Of a stretch of DNA of 64,000 bases, positions 45,192-53,986 are shown one piece after another. Position numbers and translations under genes: made by a program. The stretch comes from Rhodobacteraceae bacterium EL53. GTDB taxonomy: Bacteria; Pseudomonadota; Alphaproteobacteria; Rhodobacterales; Rhodobacteraceae. The stretch's first letter is position 1. Each line of letters opens with the position of its first letter. Location of the stretch: positions 812,079 to 876,078 of the forward strand of contig OMPR01000013.1 in the NCBI GenBank assembly GCA_900313015.1. The letters are read 5' to 3'. The notes beneath the pieces were generated by a model that was not told where the DNA came from, ran no database searches, and saw nothing but the letters and a program-made list of their open reading frames with translations.

Positions 45192-47341
45192 AGCGTCAGT
45201 CCGGGCGTTTCAGTCAGCACCCCAACGCAGGCAGCCTGATATCCAGCCGCTTTTAGCTGAGACAGGATCATCTCTGATTGATCGGCAGAGATGGCCGCCA
45301 ACAATCCACCTGCGGTTTGCGGATCGAACAGAAGATCGGATTTGCCACCTTGGGGCAGGTCCATGGCGATCATGCGGTTTTCTAAGAACAGGCTGGATTG
45401 GATGCCTGCGGCAGACAATTCCACCGCGCCCCGCATGACCGGGATTGCCTCTAGATCAAGCTTGGCACCACATCCAGAAGCTTCACACAGACCTACAAGG
45501 TGACCCGCAAGGCCAAATCCGGTCACATCCGTCATGGCATGCGCGTCTTTCAGAATGCGTGACGCTTTGCCTTGGGGTTGCACCATCTGGTCCAAGGCAG
45601 ATGCAACCCATTCTCCTTTTGCCACACCAGCCATCTGGGCGGCCATGATTACGCCACTTCCCAATGGTTTGGTCAGAATCAACACGTCGCCGGGCTGCCC
45701 TCCTGCGAGTGTGATGGGCTTCTGTGAACACAAGCCTGTCAGCGTAAAACCAATGGTCAACTCATCCCCGATCGAGGTATGACCCCCAACGATTTCGGCC
45801 CCGGCCTCCCGTATTGCGGCTGTGGCGGTGGTCATGATTTCCTCGAGAGTCCGGTGTTGCAGCGTCGGCGAGAGACGCGGCAGGATCAAGGTGGCGGTCG
45901 CTGCCTGCGGATCAGCACCCATCGCCCAGATATCGCCCAATGCGTGGATTGCGGCGATCCGGGTCATCGTAACAGGATCTTCGGTCAAACTGCGCAGGTG
46001 ATCCGAGGTCATAACCTGTTGTATGCCCCCTGTAGTCATCACAGCGGCATCATCACCGGGGAGCGGAGTGATATCGGTCCGGGTTGTTGTGGGTAATGCT
46101 CGCAGTGCATTTTGCAACGTTGTGCGTCCGACCTTGGCACCGCATCCCCCGCACAGGGGTTTTCCCCCCACAGCGTCTGCCAAACCCGAGGCGTGCTCTT
46201 TCGGCATGGCGGGCGTCTGCATCTGGGGCAAGATGCGGAATTTATTCATAAAGGTTTGATCGATGTGGTCTTTCCATTTCCACATCAGCCCACCGCTTAC
46301 AGGGATTCCGAACCGTTCGCCCAAGGCTGATTTTTGTCCAAGAGAGATCAGTTTCAGGTAGTCTTTTTGCGGAGTATAAGCCCGCATTTCACCGGCCCCC
46401 AGTGCCGCCCGCAGGTTGTTGAACAAAATAGGCGCTTCACGTACCGCATATACACCCGCTTTGGGACGTGGGTTATCTCTTAGGTGGGCGCAATCCCCGG
46501 CCGCAAAGAGGGCGGGGTCACTGGATTGCAAATGGCGGTCCACGGCAATGAACCCTTCGTGTAATTCAAGACCCGTTTGGGACATCCATTCGTAGGCACG
46601 CGCACCTGCGGCCCCCGTGGTAAAGTCGGAAGCAATCTGGCGCCCGTCTGACAGGTCTATGTGCGTGGGTTCAATCTGAGTGATCTGGGCTTCTTCGATC
46701 AAATCGACACCCAAGTCAGACATGGCGGCACGGATGCGCATTGCGGCTTTGGCACCAAGTGCTGTCAGGGCGCGGGCGCTATCAATCAAAGACACAACGG
46801 CTGGCCGCTGACGGGTTCTGAGGGCATGAGCCATCGCCATCGCCAGCTCTGCACCGGCCACACCGCCTCCGATCACGGCCACATGTGCGGGCCCTGATTT
46901 CGCAAGATAATCGCTCCACCGCGTCGCAAACGGGCCCAGCGGTTTGGCCGGAACAGCGTTTTCAGAAAAGCCGGGCAGCGTGGGCATATCCGATGTGATC
47001 CCGACATTGATCGAAGCAACGTCAAAAGAGATCGACGGTCGTCCCGGGAGGTGTATCTGGCGTGCTTCCGTGTCGATGCCCTGCACACTGCCGACGATGA
47101 TTCTAGCGCCTGCAAAACGGGCGAGGCGGACAAGATCAATGTCCAGCTCTTCGCGTGCATAATGTCCGGCAACAAATCCCGGCAACATTCCTGAATAGGG
47201 AGCGGTTGGTCCGGGATTGATCACGGTAAGCCGTGCACCGGGCAGGGGGGACATGCCCCATTTTCGCAACACCAAGGCATGGGTATGTCCCCCACCAATC
47301 AGAACCAGATCTTGGGTGAGGGGCAGTGGAGGTGTGTGCAT
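45188..47341 (-). CDS. selD: Fused FAD/NAD(P)-dependent oxidoreductase and selenide, water dikinase
   Basis: A 717-residue fusion. Residues 1-370 are an NDH-2-like pyridine nucleotide-disulphide oxidoreductase: VLIGGGHTHALVLRKWG at the start and VIGGGVAGAELAMAMA near residue 157, AAGDCAHL near residue 285. Residues about 395-717 are SelD: the catalytic Cys is in LCGGCGAKVGRTTL near residue 403, Asp/Gly-rich PGDDAAVMTTGGIQQVMTSDHL follows, and TDVTGFGLAGHLVGL is the third motif. SelD makes selenophosphate from selenide and ATP. The oxidoreductase part may supply reduced selenium or couple to respiration; that is inference. Fusions of this kind are known in several Proteobacteria. It is convergent with mnmH and reads away from the mrp operon. 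Confidence 0.92.
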   Translation of the reverse strand: MHTPPLPLTQDLVLIGGGHTHALVLRKWGMSPLPGARLTVINPGPTAPYSGMLPGFVAGHYAREELDIDLVRLARFAGARIIVGSVQGIDTEARQIHLPGRPSISFDVASINVGITSDMPTLPGFSENAVPAKPLGPFATRWSDYLAKSGPAHVAVIGGGVAGAELAMAMAHALRTRQRPAVVSLIDSARALTALGAKAAMRIRAAMSDLGVDLIEEAQITQIEPTHIDLSDGRQIASDFTTGAAGARAYEWMSQTGLELHEGFIAVDRHLQSSDPALFAAGDCAHLRDNPRPKAGVYAVREAPILFNNLRAALGAGEMRAYTPQKDYLKLISLGQKSALGERFGIPVSGGLMWKWKDHIDQTFMNKFRILPQMQTPAMPKEHASGLADAVGGKPLCGGCGAKVGRTTLQNALRALPTTTRTDITPLPGDDAAVMTTGGIQQVMTSDHLRSLTEDPVTMTRIAAIHALGDIWAMGADPQAATATLILPRLSPTLQHRTLEEIMTTATAAIREAGAEIVGGHTSIGDELTIGFTLTGLCSQKPITLAGGQPGDVLILTKPLGSGVIMAAQMAGVAKGEWVASALDQMVQPQGKASRILKDAHAMTDVTGFGLAGHLVGLCEASGCGAKLDLEAIPVMRGAVELSAAGIQSSLFLENRMIAMDLPQGGKSDLLFDPQTAGGLLAAISADQSEMILSQLKAAGYQAACVGVLTETPGLTL

Positions 47342-47347
47342 TGTGTG

Positions 47348-47734
47348 TCAGGTCGCCGTGTGGTCAGGAACGTCTTCTTCTTGTTCGACCGCATGGGTGG
47401 CCCAACTGTCGTCTTCCCCTGTGGGGGGGAGAGTCTCGGGGCTTTCATGACGGTGAATGTGCCATTTGGCAATGAACAGAGCCGTGACTGGCGCGGTCAG
47501 GAACAAAAACAGCGTGATCAACAGTTCGTGCAGCGACAAATGCCCTTCAATCGCAAATGAATGCAGGATCGATGCCAAAAGCACCCCACCCACACCCAGA
47601 GTGGTTGCTTTGGTCGGGGCATGTAGGCGTGACATCGGGTCCTTGAGCTTGATCATCCCAAAAGACCCCACAAACCCAAAAATACCTGACACGCTCAAAA
47701 AGAAAGCGATGAGGATCTCAAAAAACATCTGCAT
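47348..47734 (-). CDS. mnhG: Mrp-type Na+/H+ antiporter subunit G
   Basis: A 128-residue membrane protein with three hydrophobic helices (about residues 5-25, 40-60 and 65-90) and a polar C-terminal tail of about 40 residues with acidic repeats (SPETLPPTGEDDSWATHAVEQEEDVPDH). GSFGMIKLKDPMSRLHAPTKATTLGVGGVLLAS is the family signature. It is the last subunit of the Mrp (Mnh/Pha) multisubunit cation/proton antiporter. It begins nine bases after subunit F ends; the selD gene starts seven bases after its stop, so selD may be on the same message. Confidence 0.92.
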   Translation of the reverse strand: MQMFFEILIAFFLSVSGIFGFVGSFGMIKLKDPMSRLHAPTKATTLGVGGVLLASILHSFAIEGHLSLHELLITLFLFLTAPVTALFIAKWHIHRHESPETLPPTGEDDSWATHAVEQEEDVPDHTAT

Positions 47735-47743
47735 TGGGGACCC

Positions 47744-48013
47744 TCACTCGATGATATTGCCGCGCAGCATAAAGCGCGCATAGGCAACCGTGGATACAAA
47801 GCCCAGCATGGCGATGATCATTGCGGATTCAAAAAAGATCTCGGTTCCGATGTTCAGACCATAAAGGATCATCAGGGCAATCGTGTTGATTACCATCGTA
47901 TCCAGCGCGAGCACTCGGGTTCCGACACCTTCGGCGGTGATGATCCGCCACAAACACATCATGATAGCCGCGCCAAAGCAGGCGAAAGCGAAGTAAATAG
48001 CAATGCTGATCAT
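47744..48013 (-). CDS. mnhF: Mrp-type Na+/H+ antiporter subunit F
   Basis: An 89-residue protein with three hydrophobic helices and the motif LWRIITAEGVGTRVLALDTMVINTIALMILYG, typical of MrpF. The ATG at 48013 overlaps the stop of subunit E (ATGA), so a long in-frame opening upstream (to 48220), which runs through the subunit E gene, is not the true start. It is an essential subunit of the Mrp antiporter. Confidence 0.92.
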   Translation of the reverse strand: MISIAIYFAFACFGAAIMMCLWRIITAEGVGTRVLALDTMVINTIALMILYGLNIGTEIFFESAMIIAMLGFVSTVAYARFMLRGNIIE

Positions 48014-48507
48014 TCGAAAATCTCCTTGAGGCGGCGTTCGTACCGTTGCTTGATCTCGTCGCGCACGGCCTCGGGATCGGGGGCGTCCAAGCAATGCACC
48101 AACAGGTTGTGCCCGCCAGAGGACAAGTCCGCACTGACAGTGCCGGGGGTCATGGTGATGGTTCCAGCGAGAACCGTGATGGCCTCGGGGCTGCGCAGGT
48201 CGAGCGGAACGCAGATCCAATTAGGTTGTCTATCTGCATCTCGTTTGAAAAGAATGATCATGGCAACGGTCACGTTGGCGACCACGATATCCCACAATAC
48301 GATCAGAATATAAGACACGACCATCGGCCAGTTGCGCAGTTTGGGGCGATCTGGCCAATAGGGCTGTGTGACAAAGGGGATTACGATCCCCAAAAACAAG
48401 CCAAACACCAGCGAATTCAACGAGAGTGAATTGGCCAACAGCATCCAGACCAGCGTCAACAAAACGCTCATGTGCGGGTGTGGGAAAATACGATGGAGCA
48501 GTTTCAT
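48010..48507 (-). CDS. mnhE: Mrp-type Na+/H+ antiporter subunit E
   Basis: A 165-residue subunit with two N-terminal hydrophobic helices (residues about 15-35 and 40-80) and a cytoplasmic beta-rich part. ITMTPGTVSADLSSGGHNLLVHCLD is the family motif near residue 115. The ATG at 48507 overlaps subunit D's stop. It holds the complex together in characterised Mrp systems. Confidence 0.93.
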   Translation of the reverse strand: MKLLHRIFPHPHMSVLLTLVWMLLANSLSLNSLVFGLFLGIVIPFVTQPYWPDRPKLRNWPMVVSYILIVLWDIVVANVTVAMIILFKRDADRQPNWICVPLDLRSPEAITVLAGTITMTPGTVSADLSSGGHNLLVHCLDAPDPEAVRDEIKQRYERRLKEIFE

Positions 48508-50051
48508 TCTTGTCCCCCTTTGAAAACCGCATTGATGTACTCAGCAGGATTATAAAGTTGTTCTGCTGTTTGCTGCGCATATTCCATCATTGGACCAGAA
48601 AAGAGCGTGAGGGCTGCAAGCCCAATGCCCAGCAGAAAGATCGAAGCAAAGGCAACAATTGGATAGGGCTCAGGTGCTGGCTCTTTCATGATCTCATCGT
48701 CGTTGTCGGGGTCCGGTTCCGGGTTGTAAGCGGCGTCATGGCTTTTCCAAAAGATCACCGTGCCTGCGCGGGCAAAACCCACGATAGTGACGAAAGAACT
48801 GATCAGGATCACAGCCCAGATAAACGCGTAATCGGTTGAACTGCGCGCGGCATCCATCACCAACAGTTTTCCTATGAACCCTGAAAGCGGCGGCATCCCG
48901 GCCATGGCGATGGCACCAATGAAAAACAACGCGGCGATCAATCCGGTTTGGGGCATTGGCTTGACAGCAGAAATTTCGCGTCCCTGACGTTCCATAACGA
49001 GATCCGCGACTAGGAACAGCAGTGCCGTAGCAAAGGTAGAATGCACGATGTAATACAACGCGGCACTGGTTGCTTGCGGTGTGAACAGTGAGATTGAAAT
49101 CAACAGCGTCCCCATGGAAGCGATGGCGCCAAAGGCAACAAGGCGCCCGATCTGTCGTGATCCCAGGATCCCCAGCGCGCCAATCGCCAAGGTCGCCATA
49201 GCTGCAATTGGCAACCAATCGCTGGCCAGACCTGCGGTGTTCGCAACCTCAGGCCCAAACACCAACGTGTACATGCGCAAAATCGCGTAAGCGCCAACCT
49301 TGGTCATAATGGCAAAGAGGGCAGCCACCGGAAGCGGCGCGTTTGCATAGCTGGCTGGCAACCAGAAATGCAGTGGCAATACCGCGGCCTTGATGGCAAA
49401 CACCAACAACAACAACACAGCGCCAACGCGTAGCAGGGCGGTATCCTCGGCGGGGATTTCAGCGACACGAACTGCGAGGTCTGCCATATTCAACGTCCCG
49501 GTTACGGCATACAGCGTCCCAAGGGCAAACAGGAACAGAGTGGATCCCAGCAGGTTGTAAACCACGTATTGCACGCCGGCCTTTAACCGTTCAGCCCCGC
49601 CGCCATGGGTCATCAACCCATAAGAGGCGATCAGCAGCACTTCGAAAAAGACAAACAGGTTAAACGCATCGCCAGTGAGAAAGGCCCCGATAACCCCCAT
49701 CAGCTGAAACTGAAACAGAGCGTGGAAATGTCGGCCGCGCGTGTCCCAACCTGACCCAATCGCATAAAGCACCACAGGCAAAGCGAGCAGGGCGGTAATA
49801 AGAACCATCATGGCCGACAAACGGTCCAACACCAACACGATCCCAAACGGGGCCTGCCAATTGCCCAGCTCGTAAATCATCACCTCCCCGCCTGACGCTT
49901 GCGCCAAAAGGGTGAGGGCGATGCCCAGCAAGCCAACGGTGCCAGCAACAGAGAAAATGCGCTGCAGGTCCAAGTGATACCGCAACACCATGATGATGAA
50001 GGGCGCGACCAGAGCGGGCAGAATGATCGGGGCTACGATCCAGTGGTTCAT
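48504..50051 (-). CDS. mnhD: Mrp-type Na+/H+ antiporter subunit D
   Basis: A 515-residue subunit homologous to the complex I subunits NuoM/NuoN, with about 14 helices. Conserved proton-path elements are seen: LKAGVQYVVYNLLGSTLFLFALG (Lys in TM5 region), VFAIKAAVLPLHFWLPASYANAPLPVAALFAIMTKVGAYAILR with Lys/Glu residues, and the C-terminal extension with charged DPDNDDEI. It is one of the two main ion-moving subunits. Its ATG overlaps the stop of subunit C. Confidence 0.94.
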   Translation of the reverse strand: MNHWIVAPIILPALVAPFIIMVLRYHLDLQRIFSVAGTVGLLGIALTLLAQASGGEVMIYELGNWQAPFGIVLVLDRLSAMMVLITALLALPVVLYAIGSGWDTRGRHFHALFQFQLMGVIGAFLTGDAFNLFVFFEVLLIASYGLMTHGGGAERLKAGVQYVVYNLLGSTLFLFALGTLYAVTGTLNMADLAVRVAEIPAEDTALLRVGAVLLLLVFAIKAAVLPLHFWLPASYANAPLPVAALFAIMTKVGAYAILRMYTLVFGPEVANTAGLASDWLPIAAMATLAIGALGILGSRQIGRLVAFGAIASMGTLLISISLFTPQATSAALYYIVHSTFATALLFLVADLVMERQGREISAVKPMPQTGLIAALFFIGAIAMAGMPPLSGFIGKLLVMDAARSSTDYAFIWAVILISSFVTIVGFARAGTVIFWKSHDAAYNPEPDPDNDDEIMKEPAPEPYPIVAFASIFLLGIGLAALTLFSGPMMEYAQQTAEQLYNPAEYINAVFKGGQE

Positions 50052-50398
50052 GCGTCATCTCCCGCATCGTCTTGGGCGGTCATGTCGATCCGGTCATCGT
50101 CCGAGGATAAATAGGCGCTGAGGGCAATCATCACGATGACGGCTGTCATGCCAAAAGAAATCACAATGGCCGTCAGAACCAGCGCCTGTGGCAAGGGATC
50201 TGTATATGCGACGTCTTCGTATTTGTTCAGGACAGCAGGGGCATTGACGGCCAAGCGCCCGGTCGCAAACAGAAAGACGTTCACTGCATAGGTCAGCAAG
50301 GACAGGCCAAGGATGACCGGAAATGTACGGCGGCGCAGGATCAGGAAAATCCCAGCGGCGGTCAAGACGCCAACGGCGGTGGCTAGAAGGAGTTCCAT
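50048..50398 (-). CDS. mnhC: Mrp-type Na+/H+ antiporter subunit C
   Basis: A 116-residue NuoK-like subunit with three transmembrane helices. The first helix MELLLATAVGVLTAAGIFLILRR and the second GLSLLTYAVNVFLFATGRL hold the conserved Glu/Asn pattern of NuoK-type proteins, and DPLPQALVLTAIVISFGMTAVIVMIAL is the third. It follows the fused subunit A/B gene after one base. Confidence 0.93.
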   Translation of the reverse strand: MELLLATAVGVLTAAGIFLILRRRTFPVILGLSLLTYAVNVFLFATGRLAVNAPAVLNKYEDVAYTDPLPQALVLTAIVISFGMTAVIVMIALSAYLSSDDDRIDMTAQDDAGDDA

Positions 50399-50399
50399 A

Positions 50400-53282
50400 T
50401 CAGCTTTCCTTCTCTTGCGTGTTCACAGATGCGGATTCTTCGGGTGGGTCATCCCGCGCCGGGTTGATATCCATCGGGTGTTCCGAGGCAATGCCAGGAC
50501 GCCATGCAAAGCGCGACAGGCTTTCAAGGGCCAGCATGACAGCGCCCAGGACCGCGAGGAACACGCCAGTATCAAACAACATTGCTGTGGCCCATTCGAA
50601 TTCCTCGAACGGAGGAATGTGGATGTAGCCATAGTCGCTGGTCAGGAACGGAACCTTGTTGAACCACGCGCCCAATCCAGTGGCGGCAGCAATCAGAACC
50701 CCCCAACCGATGGTTGCGTGATAATAAAACCGTTGGCGTTCAGCCGCCCAGGTAAAGCCGCTGGCCATGTACTGCATCAAATAGGCGATTGCAGCGATCA
50801 GACCGGCGATAAATCCGCCTCCGGGTTGGTTGTGACCCCGGAAAAAGATGTAAGCGGCCACCATCAGCGCCATCGGCATCATCACACGCGTGACCACCAC
50901 CATCATCATTGGGTGGGCATCCCCGGATTGCGGCCAGTTGGGTTTGCGGTTCAACAATCGCGCCCGAACGCTGGTGCCCAGCACGCTTTCAGTCAGGGCA
51001 AAGATCACCAAGGCGGCGATGCCCAGTACGATGATCTCGCCAAAGGTATCAAAGCCCCGGAAATCAACCAAGATGACGTTCACCACATTGGTGCCGCCAC
51101 CGCCCTTGTATGAATTCGCAAGATGGAACTCGGAAATCGAGGGAAAGGCAAAATCCCGCATCATCAGCGCATAGACCAGCGCGCCAGTGCCCAAACCGGC
51201 AACAATCGAAATCACCGTATCCCGCACTTTGCGGGCCATCGAACTGTCGACGGGCGTCTGGGTCGGCAAAAAATTCAGCGACAACAGTAACAAAATCATG
51301 GTCACAACTTCGACCGAAATCTGGGTCAGCGCCAGATCCGGAGCAGACAAGTAGTTGAAGGCCATAGATACAATCAAGCCAACAACGCCGATCAATACCA
51401 GTGCCAAAAGCCGATTGCGGTGGAAGTAAACTGTGGCCAAGGTCGCGCCAACCAAGCAGATCCAGCCGATGATGGGCAGCAAAGGCGCCTCGAGCGAGAT
51501 GCGTGTTGGCAGGCCAATCGTGCCTGTCGCGTAGGCGTAATAGGCAAGGCCAACCGTGAACACGACAAAGATCATGCCATATCGGCTGACAACCCCGTTG
51601 TGCAGGCTGTTGGTAATGGCTTGGCTCAGGCCTGTCAGCGCTCGGATCATGCTGTCAAAGATCACTTTGGCCTCAGGGCGTGGCAGCGCGTTCCAGATAC
51701 GTTCAAGCCGCTGATGCCCCATCAAAAGCACGACCCCACCAAGCGTAGCAACCATGGACATATAGAGCGCAGGCGTGAACCCATGCCAGATTTTGAGAGA
51801 GTAGTAAGGTGGTTTTCCACCACCAAACACCGCGTCTGATGCAACGGCGACCAAAGGCCCCACGATGGTGGCCGAATTCAAACCGATCAGTACGACGAGC
51901 AACACGAGAAACGCTGGGGCCAGCCACAAGCCTACAGGCGGATCATGCGGATGCGCGGGGTAGTCACCGCGTTCTGGCCCAAGGAAAACGTGCCCGATAT
52001 ATCGAAACGAGTAGGCGGCAGAGAACAATGCACCCAACAGTGCAAATCCCGGCACCAGATAGGGCGAGTTGAGCCAGGTCGTGTGAACCGTCTCCTCCAG
52101 CATCATCTCTTTGGACAAGAAACCGTTCAGTGGCGGCAGACCTGCCATCGACAGTGCGGCGATGGCGGCGATCCCAAACGTGATTGGCATCAGATGACGC
52201 AAGCCACCCAGCCGCTTGATATCGCGTGTGTGGGTTTCGTGGTCGATGATACCCGCGCTCATGAAAAGCGCCGCCTTAAAGGTCGCGTGGTTGATGATGT
52301 GGAAAATCGCGGCCACTGCGGCAATCTTGGTGCCAAAGCCGAGCAACATCGTGATCAGCCCCAGATGGCTGACCGTGGAAAAGGCAAGCAGGGCCTTCAG
52401 GTCATCTTTGAACAGGGCGATCACCGCACCAACGACCATCGTGATAAGACCAGTTGTGGCTACAATATAGAACCAGGCATCTGTTCCGGCCAAAACTGGC
52501 CACATCCGGGCCATAAGGAACAATCCAGCCTTCACCATCGTCGCCGAGTGTAGATAGGCCGAGACAGGGGTCGGGGCAGCCATGGCATGCGGCAACCAGA
52601 AGTGGAACGGGAACTGCGCCGATTTGGTGAACGCCCCCAAAAGGATCAGGATCAACGCAGGCAGATACATAGGAGAGGCTTGGATCAGCTCTTTGTTCTG
52701 CAAAATCACCGTTAGATCATAGCTGCCCACGATGTTGCCAAGGATCAACATGCCACCGATCATGGCCAGACCACCTGAACCGGTGACAGCCAAGGCCATA
52801 CGCGCGCCCTGGCGCCCTTCCGGCAGGTGTTTCCAATACCCGATCAACAAGAACGAGCTGAGCGAGGTAAGCTCCCAAAACACAAGCAAAAGCAGGATGT
52901 TATCTGACAGTACAATACCCACCATCGCGCCCTGAAACAGCAAGAGATAGGTGTAGAACTGACCCATCGGATCCTGTCGGGACAGGTAGAACCGCGCATA
53001 CAGTATGATCAGCAACCCGATCCCAAGAATGAGACCCGCAAACAGAAAGCCAAGGCCATCAAGGTAAAAGTTTGCGTTCAGCCCCAGACCCGGCAGCCAG
53101 TCCACACGGGCGGTCACGACCTCGCCACGCATCACGGCTGGTGCGTTGATCAGCAACCCAACGAATGCCAGAAAAGTCGTCATGCCAGCAGCAGAAGCGG
53201 ATGCGTTTCGACCCGCTCTGATCAACAATGCCGGGAATACCGCGCCAAGAAAGGGAAGGGCCGCAATCAGGAATAGGGACAC
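50400..53282 (-). CDS. mnhA: Fused Mrp antiporter subunits A and B
   Basis: A 960-residue protein: residues 1-770 are NuoL-like subunit A (about 20 helices, including AFTKSAQFPFHFWLPHAMAAPTPVSAYLHSATMVKAGLFLMAR and the MrpA C-terminal VGATLATVYFHRNRLLALVLIGVVGLIVSMAFNY), and residues about 790-935 are subunit B (MMMVVVTRVMMPMALMVAAYIFFRGHNQPGGGFIAGLIAAIAYLMQY). Group 2 Mrp operons of alpha-proteobacteria have this A+B fusion. Start is the GTG at 53282 with GGAG upstream. The complex exports Na+ or K+ for H+ at the inner membrane and supports growth at high pH or salt, suiting a marine host. Confidence 0.93.
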   Translation of the reverse strand: MSLFLIAALPFLGAVFPALLIRAGRNASASAAGMTTFLAFVGLLINAPAVMRGEVVTARVDWLPGLGLNANFYLDGLGFLFAGLILGIGLLIILYARFYLSRQDPMGQFYTYLLLFQGAMVGIVLSDNILLLLVFWELTSLSSFLLIGYWKHLPEGRQGARMALAVTGSGGLAMIGGMLILGNIVGSYDLTVILQNKELIQASPMYLPALILILLGAFTKSAQFPFHFWLPHAMAAPTPVSAYLHSATMVKAGLFLMARMWPVLAGTDAWFYIVATTGLITMVVGAVIALFKDDLKALLAFSTVSHLGLITMLLGFGTKIAAVAAIFHIINHATFKAALFMSAGIIDHETHTRDIKRLGGLRHLMPITFGIAAIAALSMAGLPPLNGFLSKEMMLEETVHTTWLNSPYLVPGFALLGALFSAAYSFRYIGHVFLGPERGDYPAHPHDPPVGLWLAPAFLVLLVVLIGLNSATIVGPLVAVASDAVFGGGKPPYYSLKIWHGFTPALYMSMVATLGGVVLLMGHQRLERIWNALPRPEAKVIFDSMIRALTGLSQAITNSLHNGVVSRYGMIFVVFTVGLAYYAYATGTIGLPTRISLEAPLLPIIGWICLVGATLATVYFHRNRLLALVLIGVVGLIVSMAFNYLSAPDLALTQISVEVVTMILLLLSLNFLPTQTPVDSSMARKVRDTVISIVAGLGTGALVYALMMRDFAFPSISEFHLANSYKGGGGTNVVNVILVDFRGFDTFGEIIVLGIAALVIFALTESVLGTSVRARLLNRKPNWPQSGDAHPMMMVVVTRVMMPMALMVAAYIFFRGHNQPGGGFIAGLIAAIAYLMQYMASGFTWAAERQRFYYHATIGWGVLIAAATGLGAWFNKVPFLTSDYGYIHIPPFEEFEWATAMLFDTGVFLAVLGAVMLALESLSRFAWRPGIASEHPMDINPARDDPPEESASVNTQEKES

Positions 53283-53497
53283 CAGCAGTACTCCAGTTTA
53301 ACAACGTCGTAGGTTTATACCTTTGAGTAAGGATAATTTCCGTCCTGTCCAGCCATTGCAAGTTTGCAAATTTTTCCTAGAGGCATCTGAAACACTCATT
53401 TTCCAAAAAAATGTGCTCTGACGCGAAGGTGAACCCCAAAGGGGGGGCATCTCTGGCCTTACGTGATAGAACCAGTTTGAAGCACAAGGAGAAGACT
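53283..53497. promoter_or_regulatory. Divergent promoter region of the mrp operon and rhodanese-esterase pair
   Basis: This 215-base region feeds the antiporter operon on the minus strand and the rhodanese gene on the plus strand. It holds one TTTGCAAA (53363-53370). An AT-rich stretch (53310-53375) is suited to promoters, but I cannot assign -35/-10 boxes with confidence. Confidence 0.4.
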
Positions 53498-53986
53498 TTG
53501 GCGGAAAAGCAGCAAGCAGGTTTACCCAGATTTTCACGCCGTTGGGTGTTGGCTGGCGCTGTTGCCGCAGTGGCTGGTGGGTTTGCGGTGCGGGAGTATC
53601 GCCTGATTCCACCAGATTACGCAGGCGACAAGCTCAGCGCTGAACAGGCGCATCAGGCCGCCGCATCAGGCGCGGTGACGTTGATTGACATTCGCACGCC
53701 GGGGGAATGGACCTCCTCAGGGGTGGGGGCGGGCGCGCATCCGCTGGATTTGCGGCGCGCTGATTTTATTCAGGCGCTGACCGCGATTGTCGGATCAGAC
53801 CGGAGCCAACCCATTGCCCTGATTTGTGCCCGTGGGGTGCGCTCTGCACGCCTGAGCTTGGTTCTGACCAAGGCGGGGTTCACCAATATCATCGACGTGC
53901 CCGAAGGGATGCTGGGATCGCGGGCCGGGCCGGGATGGTTAAATACGGGATTGCCCGTTGTGTCATACAAGGAGCCAACAGGGTGA
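53498..53986 (+). CDS. Tat-exported rhodanese-like protein
   Basis: A 162-residue protein. The start is a TTG at 53498, chosen because AAGGAG lies seven bases upstream; no ATG fits as well. The N-terminus has a twin-arginine signal: FSRRWVLAGAVAAVAGGFA, so a folded protein is probably exported or anchored. The rhodanese domain follows (about residues 60-155) with the Cys in ALICARGVRSARLSLVL, and DIRTPGEWTSSGV. A longer reading from ATG 53411 is open but has no ribosome-binding site. The stop overlaps the esterase GTG start (GTGA). Confidence 0.85.
   Translation: MAEKQQAGLPRFSRRWVLAGAVAAVAGGFAVREYRLIPPDYAGDKLSAEQAHQAAASGAVTLIDIRTPGEWTSSGVGAGAHPLDLRRADFIQALTAIVGSDRSQPIALICARGVRSARLSLVLTKAGFTNIIDVPEGMLGSRAGPGWLNTGLPVVSYKEPTG

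Noticed and set aside
47744-48220. A longer subunit F reading that starts at 48220.
   Set aside because: Its first 69 codons lie inside subunit E in another frame and resemble nothing; the ATG at 48013 overlaps the subunit E stop as in the rest of the operon.
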